DNA of 20,090 nt from Chloroflexota bacterium. GTDB lineage: Bacteria > Chloroflexota > Dehalococcoidia > Lucifugimonadales > UBA3495. Under the pieces are notes generated by a model. The model made no database searches. It had not been told where the DNA came from and worked only from the letters and a program-made list of their open reading frames with translations. The translations under genes were made by a program, and so were the position numbers. The stretch spans positions 1-20,090 of the forward strand of contig JADFPM010000015.1 of the NCBI GenBank assembly GCA_022562335.1, written 5' to 3'. Shown one piece after another: positions 14,775 through 20,090 of the stretch (positions within the stretch are counted from its first letter, which is position 1; the number at the start of each line of letters is the position of its first letter).

Positions 14775-15740
14775 TTGGGCGCGTCACTGCGCATAGGTAA
14801 GATATTCGGCATCCCCATCGAGATCAACGTCTCCTGGCTGCTGATATTTGCGTTGATAACCTATATGTTGGCCAACCTGTTCGGCCATTCCCAACCGGCC
14901 TGGGCGGGGCCCCATCGGTGGAGTGTCGCCGCGGTCACGTCGGTGCTTTTTTTCATGTCGGTGCTGGCCCATGAGTTGACCCACAGCGTGGTTGCCGAAC
15001 GATGGGGAATACCCGTAAGAAAGATAACCCTGTTTATTTTCGGAGGCGTTTCACAGCTGACCCACGAAGCCGGGCGTCCATTGATCGAGTTCACCGTCGC
15101 CGTGGTGGGCCCACTGAGCAGCTTGGCTCTCAGCGGGATATTCGCGGGCCTGTGGTTTCTTCTGCGGGATGCCAACGCTACCCTGGCTGCGATCTTATTC
15201 ATCCTGGCTTGGGTAAACCTGAGCCTGGGTGTGTTTAATATGCTCCCCGGTTTTCCTCTTGACGGGGGTAGGGTCCTGCGGTCGGCGGTGTGGGGGTTGA
15301 CGGGAAATTACTGGCGGGCCACCCAAGTAGCCGCCCGGGCTGGACAGTTCTTCGGTGTTTTAATGATTGCCGGCGGGATCTTTTTGATTGTTTCCAACGG
15401 AGGGGTGCAGAGCGCCTGGATGGCCCTCATCGGCGCCTTTCTCTTCTCAACGGCCACCACGAGTTATCGGCAGGAGCGGGAGAATGAAAGGCTGAGACAA
15501 TTCACCGTGGGCCAGGTCATGGCAGCCGGGTGGCCCGCCCCAGCGCCAAGGGCGCCGGACGCGCACCATATCGTTCCCGGGGACACGGTGTTCCATGCCC
15601 TTGAACAGATGGAGAACGAGGATACCGGCCATCTGCCGGTGATTGAAAACGGTATGGTGGTGGGGGTCATCGGCCGGGAGCAGATAGGACGGCTGGTGGA
15701 AGCCAGAAAGCCAAGGCGATTCTTTTGGACCAGGAAATAG
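14775..15740 (+). CDS. Site-2-type M50 intramembrane metalloprotease with CBS segment
   Basis: This 321-residue protein starts with TTG, preceded by GGGGAGG at a spacing of 7. It has several membrane helices. The zinc site HELTH (residues 66-70) lies in one helix, and the third ligand Asp163 is in NMLPGFPLDGGRVLRS (155-170). This is the arrangement of the site-2 protease subfamily that includes SpoIVFB. Such enzymes cut membrane-bound regulators such as anti-sigma factors. The C-terminal cytoplasmic part (about 243-315) looks like one complete CBS motif, GHLPVIENGMVVGVIGREQI, with a shortened first one; CBS domains often sense nucleotides. The substrate is not evident from the neighbours. Confidence 0.92.
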   Translation: MGASLRIGKIFGIPIEINVSWLLIFALITYMLANLFGHSQPAWAGPHRWSVAAVTSVLFFMSVLAHELTHSVVAERWGIPVRKITLFIFGGVSQLTHEAGRPLIEFTVAVVGPLSSLALSGIFAGLWFLLRDANATLAAILFILAWVNLSLGVFNMLPGFPLDGGRVLRSAVWGLTGNYWRATQVAARAGQFFGVLMIAGGIFLIVSNGGVQSAWMALIGAFLFSTATTSYRQERENERLRQFTVGQVMAAGWPAPAPRAPDAHHIVPGDTVFHALEQMENEDTGHLPVIENGMVVGVIGREQIGRLVEARKPRRFFWTRK

Positions 15741-15772
15741 CCGGGGAATAGACCGATGCTGAACCTGACCTG

Positions 15773-15781
15773 TGCTAAAAT
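15773..15781 (+). promoter_or_regulatory. Extended -10 promoter of the cysteine desulfurase gene
   Basis: TGCTAAAAT fits TGnTAnAAT and is followed by AGCC, close to the downstream bases of the promoters at 480-488 and 1352-1360. No convincing -35 is seen. A start near 15788 would leave about 59 bases before ATG 15847, and supports that ATG over the upstream one at 15817. Confidence 0.4.
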
Positions 15782-15846
15782 AGCCACGGGCCCCCAGTAG
15801 CGGCCAGGCGGCAGAGTTGGGGCCTGAATCATCCACGAGGGAACCC

Positions 15847-17034
15847 ATGGCGTCACGGGGAATCGTTTATTTAGACCATGCCGGCACCACTCCCATGGAC
15901 CCCCAGGTCCTGGAAGCTATGTTGCCGTATTTCAGCAAATCCTACGGTAATCCATCCAGCCTCCATGCCGTGGGCCAAGAGGCCCGGTATACGCTGGACG
16001 AAGCGCGTGACCGGGTTGCGGCGGTCCTAAACTGCCGCTCGCGGGAAATCGTGTTCACCGGCAGCGGGACCGAGGCCGACAACGGGGCGGTCTACGGCGT
16101 GGCCACCGCGCTCCAGGAAACGGGCAACCACATCGTGACCTCCAGCGTGGAGCATCATGCGGTCCTTCACACCTGCCAACACCTGGAGACCACGGGATTC
16201 GACGTCACCTATCTGCCCGTCGATGCCTATGGAATGGTCCAGCCGGAAGCCGTGTACGAGGCCATCACCGACCGAACCACCCTGGTCACCATCATGTATG
16301 CCAACAATGAGATCGGCACGATCAATCCCATCAGCGAGATTTCCCAGATGGTGCGCCAGAGGGCGGCGGAACTGCATCGGACCATCGCCTTTCACACCGA
16401 TGCGGTGCAGGCGGCCGGCTTTTTAGATTTGGACGTAGCCAGGCTGGGCGTGGACTTGCTGAGTCTCTCCGGCCACAAGATCTATGGGCCCAAGGGCACC
16501 GGGGTGCTATTCATCCGGCGGGGAACGCCCATCCTCCCGTTGATTTTGGGCGGCGGCCAGGAACGGGAACGCCGGTCCGGGACGGAAAACATACCGGGTA
16601 TAGTGGGCTTTTCGGTGGCCCTGCAAGCGGCCAATGAACGGCGCGACGAGACCACCGCGCACTGCATGGCCTTGAGGGACCGGATCATTGACCACATCAC
16701 CGAAAACATCCCTGGTAGCCGTTTGAACGGCCACCCCACGGAAAGGATGCCCAACAATGTGAATTTTTCGTTTCAAGGGGTGGAGGGAGAGCCCATCCTG
16801 CTGGGTCTGGACATGGCCGGGATAGCGGCCTCCAGCGGCAGCGCCTGTAGTTCGGGTTCTCTGGAACCTTCCCATGTGCTTTTGGCCCTGGGCCAGTCGG
16901 CCGAGTTGGCCCGAGGCAGTTTGAGGCTTACCCTGGGAAAGGATAATACCGGGGATGAGATAGATTATCTGCTCCAGAAATTGACGGCATTGGTGGAGCA
17001 GCTCCGGCAGCTTCCATCGATGGCGGCGCCGTAA
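15847..17034 (+). CDS. Cysteine desulfurase, NifS/IscS type
   Basis: This PLP enzyme takes sulfur from cysteine as an enzyme-bound persulfide, for iron-sulfur clusters and thiolated cofactors. Key features are YLDHAGTTP at the start, HHAVLHTC (His104 stacks on PLP), HTDAVQAAG, LSGHKIYGPKG (Lys211 binds PLP) and SGSACSSGSLEPSHV (catalytic Cys334 on a long loop). This loop places it in the class I NifS/IscS group. Starting at ATG 15847, which follows GAGGG at 5 bases, it is 395 residues. A frame extension to ATG 15817 is less likely. No scaffold gene (iscU/nifU) or thiolation gene is next to it, so its partner is elsewhere. General IscS function is most likely. Confidence 0.93.
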   Translation: MASRGIVYLDHAGTTPMDPQVLEAMLPYFSKSYGNPSSLHAVGQEARYTLDEARDRVAAVLNCRSREIVFTGSGTEADNGAVYGVATALQETGNHIVTSSVEHHAVLHTCQHLETTGFDVTYLPVDAYGMVQPEAVYEAITDRTTLVTIMYANNEIGTINPISEISQMVRQRAAELHRTIAFHTDAVQAAGFLDLDVARLGVDLLSLSGHKIYGPKGTGVLFIRRGTPILPLILGGGQERERRSGTENIPGIVGFSVALQAANERRDETTAHCMALRDRIIDHITENIPGSRLNGHPTERMPNNVNFSFQGVEGEPILLGLDMAGIAASSGSACSSGSLEPSHVLLALGQSAELARGSLRLTLGKDNTGDEIDYLLQKLTALVEQLRQLPSMAAP

Positions 17035-17073
17035 TATCGGTAAATCCGATGGCTCCCGGTGGTGCGTATTTCC

Positions 17074-17099
17074 TGATAGCTCTATCACCGTAAGGAGGA
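17074..17099 (+). promoter_or_regulatory. Inverted repeat and strong Shine-Dalgarno ahead of the small lipoprotein
   Basis: TGATAG (17074-17079) and CTATCA (17082-17087) form an inverted repeat with a 2-base centre. It is followed directly by TAAGGAGGA (17091-17099), a near-perfect match to the anti-Shine-Dalgarno. The lipoprotein ATG lies at 17123, 23 bases further on, and an in-frame stop (17117-17119) rules out an earlier start in that frame. Confidence 0.35.
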
Positions 17100-17122
17100 T
17101 TTGCCTTCGCCGGGTGTAGTTT

Positions 17123-17776
17123 ATGGGTAAAAGATTCACTATAGTGTTGGCCATGTTGGTGGTTGCCGTATTGGTGGCCGCCTGTTCCGATACCCCTTCC
17201 AGCTTTGGCAGAGCATTCCGGGGCAGGTCCTTGGACATCACGGTGTTGGCCATGGACCGTGTCCAGGAACTCCGTTACACCAATTCCTACGGCGCCGGGA
17301 GTGTAGATCACCACCGTTTGAGGCCTTCTGAGGACGGTATGGAATTGGTGTTGGTCAGGCTACGAGTAGCCAATCACACCGCCACCAGCCATATCGTGGA
17401 CGTGAACGCCCAGGCAGCCGAGTTACAGGATTACTTCCAGGGCAAATATCTTCCAGTGGACGTGATGGCTCAAGGTCAGACCTGGGCTAGGGTCGCCGGC
17501 GCCTGGAAATGGGAGGACAACGATTCCCTGACCGACCTGCTGGCACAGACTCAGGGCGCTGATATTACCGATCCTCCCGATTGGGACCCGGGTTCGGTGC
17601 GTTTGATTGAGGTCGGCACCGATGGAACGCCCCCGGGCCAGGGGTTCCTGGTCGGTTCCTTCAAGTTGGACCGGGGGTTCTCCATCGACGGTTGGATGGT
17701 ATTCGAGGTGCCGGCCGGCACCGAGTTCCGCTCACTGCGTTGGAGGGCGGGGGACTCACTAACCATACCTTTTTAG
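17123..17776 (+). CDS. Small lipoprotein, function unknown
   Basis: This 217-residue protein has a signal peptide KRFTIVLAMLVVAVL and a lipobox LVAAC with the lipidated Cys21. The mature part appears all-beta. It starts with a segment SLDITVLAMDRVQELRYTN, then VLVRLRVANHTATSHIVDVN, and ends GWMVFEVPAGTEFRSLRWRAGDSLTIPF. These resemble DUF4352-type immunoglobulin-like lipoproteins, which have V-x-V-x-V-x-N at strand two and a closing G-x-x-x-F-x-V-P segment. It would be anchored to the outer face of the membrane. The gene lies between nifS and the kinase-like gene on the same strand, but neither neighbour explains it. The domain assignment is tentative, the lipoprotein call firm. Confidence 0.8.
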   Translation: MGKRFTIVLAMLVVAVLVAACSDTPSSFGRAFRGRSLDITVLAMDRVQELRYTNSYGAGSVDHHRLRPSEDGMELVLVRLRVANHTATSHIVDVNAQAAELQDYFQGKYLPVDVMAQGQTWARVAGAWKWEDNDSLTDLLAQTQGADITDPPDWDPGSVRLIEVGTDGTPPGQGFLVGSFKLDRGFSIDGWMVFEVPAGTEFRSLRWRAGDSLTIPF

Positions 17777-17853
17777 CCTGGCGGAACGGCAGTGGCAAAG
17801 GGATATCAGCCGCTATCTGGTTTAGCTCCGCGAGTTTTGTCCCACGGATTTTG

Positions 17854-17870
17854 GTTCGTCTTAGACGAAC
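17854..17870. promoter_or_regulatory. Perfect 17-bp palindrome just before the kinase-like gene
   Basis: GTTCGTCTTAGACGAAC has 8-base arms around a single central T. It ends 9 bases before the ATG at 17880, where the ribosome-binding site should be, and no clear Shine-Dalgarno is present. A single-base loop makes an RNA hairpin of full length unlikely, so a dimeric-repressor operator is the better guess. The rest of 17777-17879 shows only a weak TTGTCC (17837-17842) as a possible -35. Confidence 0.5.
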
Positions 17871-17879
17871 ATAGCCCCC

Positions 17880-18500
17880 ATGTCCGCTTCAGGATCTGAC
17901 ATTCAGACCGACCCCCATCTGGCGCCCCCTCCGGTGTGGCGGCGGCTTTTCCATCTGACCGCCGGGTCAACCATTCCCGTGGCGGGTATCTTCGCTCCTG
18001 AAATGTTTATGGTGGTGGCGACGGCCGCCCTGACGGCGGGTGGATTGGGTTTGGACCTTGCCCGGTTCCGGGCGGAACGGCTGAACCGCATGTTTCTTCG
18101 CTGGCTAGCCCCGCTATTGAAGCCTGACGAGGGCAGCCGCGTCACCGGCGCCACCTATATGGCCATGGGCGCACTGGCCGTTTTTTTGTTATTCGACCGG
18201 ACCGTGGCGGTGGCTGCGCTGCTGTTTTTGTCTCTAGGCGACCCGGCGGCGGCACTGGTGGGCAGAGGTATGCCCGGCCCCCGTGTTTTCGGCAAATCCC
18301 CGGTGGGGACGGCGGCATTCATCGTAGTTTCGTGGGCGGTGGTGGGGGTGTTGGTGTCCGCGGGTGTGGTTGAGTATCACTGGGGTTTGATCGCGGGGGC
18401 CGTGGCCGCGGGATTGGCGGAACTGGCGCCCCTTCCCGTGGACGACAATCTAACCGTGCCCATCGCCGCGGGCGCCGTCATGTTCTTCCTAGGCGTTTAG
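17880..18500 (+). CDS. Dolichol/phytol kinase-like membrane protein
   Basis: This 206-residue protein is mostly hydrophobic, with about six membrane helices. It has the marks of the dolichol kinase (SEC59)/VTE5 family, which is also related to CDP-diglyceride synthetases. These are RRLFHLTAGSTIPV near the start, RVTGATYMAMGA, LGDPAAALVGRGMP, FGKSPVGTAAF, and AELAPLPVDDNLTVPIAAGA near the end. Family members phosphorylate polyprenols or phytol at the membrane with CTP or ATP. The substrate here could be a polyprenol for cell-envelope glycan synthesis, or a salvage alcohol; the neighbours do not decide. It is convergent with the M20 gene across 24 bases, in which no terminator is seen. Confidence 0.8.
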   Translation: MSASGSDIQTDPHLAPPPVWRRLFHLTAGSTIPVAGIFAPEMFMVVATAALTAGGLGLDLARFRAERLNRMFLRWLAPLLKPDEGSRVTGATYMAMGALAVFLLFDRTVAVAALLFLSLGDPAAALVGRGMPGPRVFGKSPVGTAAFIVVSWAVVGVLVSAGVVEYHWGLIAGAVAAGLAELAPLPVDDNLTVPIAAGAVMFFLGV

Positions 18501-18524
18501 GTTTTCGCGGTCTAAACCCGTGAG

Positions 18525-19871
18525 TCAGGACGCGCCGTCGAACTCAAGCACCTGGGCCCGTTCCCGCTGGAATTTGAGATAAGCTGATTTGCCCATGGCC
18601 GGGCGGTGGCTCTCGACGACTTCGTTGCCCTTGGCGGCGCCATCCGCCAGCAGGTCGATGGCCACCATGGCCATGATCTTGGCAGGGTTTATCACCGCGG
18701 TTTCGTAGTTGGTGATGATGTAATCTTTGCTGTGGCCGGGCCCTTCCGCTCCGGAGGTGTAGGGATGGCAGGATGGGATCAACTGGCTCAGGTCGCCCAT
18801 GTCCGTGGAACCGCCCCGGTTGCGCCGGCTGGGGATCACCAAAACCGAATCTTCCCCCAGCAGATTTGCGCTGTTCAACCGGAACATGTCTTGGATCTTG
18901 GCGTCGTGGCGCATGGGCAGGTAACCGGGTATGTTGGTGATCTTCACCGATGCTCCCACCGCCAGGGCGCCGGCCTTGAAACAGCGGTCAACGATATCCG
19001 AGTTTTTGACCAACGCTTCGCGATTGCCCGAGCGCACCCGCCATTCCAGCCGAACGTCTGAGGGGACCGCGCTGACCGCCTCGCCGCCCCGGGTCATGAT
19101 CCCATGCACCCTGACGGTATCGTCGTCCAAGTGGGTTTCCCGGTTGGCGTGGATCGCCTGGATGGCGAAGGTTGCCGCGTTCAGGGCGTTTATTCCCAGG
19201 TGGGGAGCGCTGCCGGCATGGGAGCCCCTGCCCGTGTACTGCACGTATTTGACGACGTGGCCGTTGCTGGTGCCTCCCACGGCGAATTTCCTGTCGCCCA
19301 TGTCGCTGGCGGTGTGGCACATCATGGCCAGGTCCACGTCGTCGAATTCACCCAACCGGATAAGCTCCTGCTTGCCACCCAGGAGCTCCAGTTTGCCGTC
19401 CTCCCTAAGCTGGAGCCTCCGCTCCACCTCGATGAACTCCTCCGCCGGCACCGCGAAGGGGATGATCTCCCCGGAGAGCTGTTCCAAAACCTCCGGTGTG
19501 AGCAGGCCCATGGTGGCGCCCAGCATCATTCCGATCTGGCAATTGTGGCCGCAGGCGTGGGCCGCACCGGTGGCGTCCAGGGCAAAGGGGTGTTCTTCCA
19601 CCACCAGGGAGTCCAATTCGCCCAGGATAGCCAACCTGGGGCCCTGGCCGGCCCCGCCGGAGATGCGCCCCTTCACGCCGGTGATTGCCAGGCCTTCCTG
19701 GTGTTGGATACCCAACTGGCTGAATTTGTCGGCCACCAGCCGGGCCGTCTTAATCTCGCTAAAACCCACCTCAGGATTGGCCAGTATCTCTTTAGCGATG
19801 CCGATCAACTCGTCCCGGTGGGCTTCTATGGTCCCGCAAGCTTTCTGCTTGAGTTCGGCTACATTCAACAT
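18525..19871 (-). CDS. M20 family amidohydrolase/peptidase
   Basis: This 448-residue protein belongs to the M20D amidohydrolases (AbgB/hippurate hydrolase-like), which cleave N-acyl or p-aminobenzoyl amino acid bonds with two metal ions. Metal and catalytic residues are visible in GELDSL, HACGHN (Cys107, His109), VPAEEFIE (Glu144-Glu145, catalytic and ligand) and the C-terminal SGAEGPGHSKDY (His ligand). The lid domain between them includes THLDDDTVRVHGIMTRGGEAVSAVP in parts, with RGSHAG as the usual dimer-site His. Seven bases upstream ends a homologous gene, so the two form a tandem pair. The substrate is unknown. Confidence 0.9.
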   Translation of the reverse strand: MLNVAELKQKACGTIEAHRDELIGIAKEILANPEVGFSEIKTARLVADKFSQLGIQHQEGLAITGVKGRISGGAGQGPRLAILGELDSLVVEEHPFALDATGAAHACGHNCQIGMMLGATMGLLTPEVLEQLSGEIIPFAVPAEEFIEVERRLQLREDGKLELLGGKQELIRLGEFDDVDLAMMCHTASDMGDRKFAVGGTSNGHVVKYVQYTGRGSHAGSAPHLGINALNAATFAIQAIHANRETHLDDDTVRVHGIMTRGGEAVSAVPSDVRLEWRVRSGNREALVKNSDIVDRCFKAGALAVGASVKITNIPGYLPMRHDAKIQDMFRLNSANLLGEDSVLVIPSRRNRGGSTDMGDLSQLIPSCHPYTSGAEGPGHSKDYIITNYETAVINPAKIMAMVAIDLLADGAAKGNEVVESHRPAMGKSAYLKFQRERAQVLEFDGAS

Positions 19872-19878
19872 TATCTCT

Positions 19879-20090
19879 CTACTCGTCCTCGAAGGTTTCT
19901 TCCTTGGCCAGTCCCCGCATGAAGGCCAGATATTCGGCCCTGGTCATATTGGGCCGGTGTCCGCCGACGATCTCGCCGCCCTTGGCCGCGCCGTCGGCCA
20001 GCAGGTCCACCGCCGTGCCCGCCAGGGCCTTGGCTGCGGTGATCACCGCCAGCTTGTAATCCTGCACCCCGTAGTCGGCGCCGTGGCCCC
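19879..20090 (-). CDS. M20 family amidohydrolase, C-terminal part (runs off right edge)
   Basis: The last 69 residues of a protein enter from the right edge, beginning GHGADYGVQDYKLAV and ending EETFEDE before the TAG at 19881-19879. They align with the C-terminus of the neighbouring M20 protein: GHGADYGVQDYKLAVI against GHSKDYIITNYETAVI, then VDLLADGAAKGGEIVGGHRP against IDLLADGAAKGNEVVESHRP. The His in GHG is the expected metal ligand. It is upstream of the other gene on the minus strand and probably co-transcribed. The body of the protein is outside the window. Confidence 0.85.
   Translation of the reverse strand, partial: GHGADYGVQDYKLAVITAAKALAGTAVDLLADGAAKGGEIVGGHRPNMTRAEYLAFMRGLAKEETFEDE

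Noticed and set aside
17854..17870. LexA/SOS box
   Set aside because: The half-sites are in the opposite order (GTTCG then CGAAC) from the known CGAAC-N4-GTTCG box, and the gene is not a DNA-repair gene.
19104..19922. Plus-strand open frame of 272 residues opposite the M20 gene
   Set aside because: The minus strand shows all M20 metal motifs; the plus-strand frame has none and crosses the boundary between the two M20 genes.

Overview
The window is a gene-dense, GC-rich stretch of bacterial chromosome with no rRNA, tRNA, CRISPR array or insertion sequence that I can see. The genes are housekeeping-like and packed into short operons. TTG and GTG starts are frequent, and lipoproteins carry a Pro/Ala/Thr-rich linker after the lipobox. 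The set includes a Gld-like ABC system, a CbbQ/NorD pair, archaeal-type SpeH and tandem M20 amidohydrolases. This recalls Chloroflexota, perhaps Dehalococcoidia or the SAR202 clade. That assignment is inference from the gene repertoire; no phylogenetic marker is present.

Left part (1-6.9 kb). A lipoprotein gene runs off the left edge on the minus strand and is divergent from a RimI-like acetyltransferase. The next operon starts from a good promoter at 1332-1360. It holds dephospho-CoA kinase (coaE), a NorQ/CbbQ-type AAA+ ATPase, a CoA-pyrophosphatase-type Nudix hydrolase and an unusually large (1104 aa) NorD/CbbO-type VWA protein. CoA synthesis and CoA turnover genes are thus interleaved with a MoxR/VWA chaperone pair, with no Rubisco or nitric oxide reductase nearby.

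Middle part (6.9-13.1 kb, all minus strand). cinA, with an odd in-frame insertion in its C-terminal domain, lies downstream of a four-gene ABC cluster: ATPase, ABC-2 permease, GldG-like auxiliary protein and a duplicated DUF4340 protein. The cluster resembles the Bacteroidetes gliding-associated GldA-F-G transporter, but nothing else here suggests motility.

Right part (13.3-20.1 kb). Divergent from the ABC cluster is a polyamine operon, speH overlapping speB. It is followed by a site-2-type M50 protease with a CBS segment (own TTGACA-18-TATACA promoter), a NifS/IscS cysteine desulfurase (own extended -10 promoter), a small lipoprotein and a dolichol/phytol-kinase-like membrane protein. Two tandem M20 amidohydrolases on the minus strand close the window, the second running off the right edge.

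The most interesting items are the solenoid-extended NorD in a CoA operon, the tandem-repeat insertion in CinA, the internally duplicated DUF4340 partner of the ABC system, and two long perfect palindromes (364-383 and 17854-17870) placed just ahead of gene starts.
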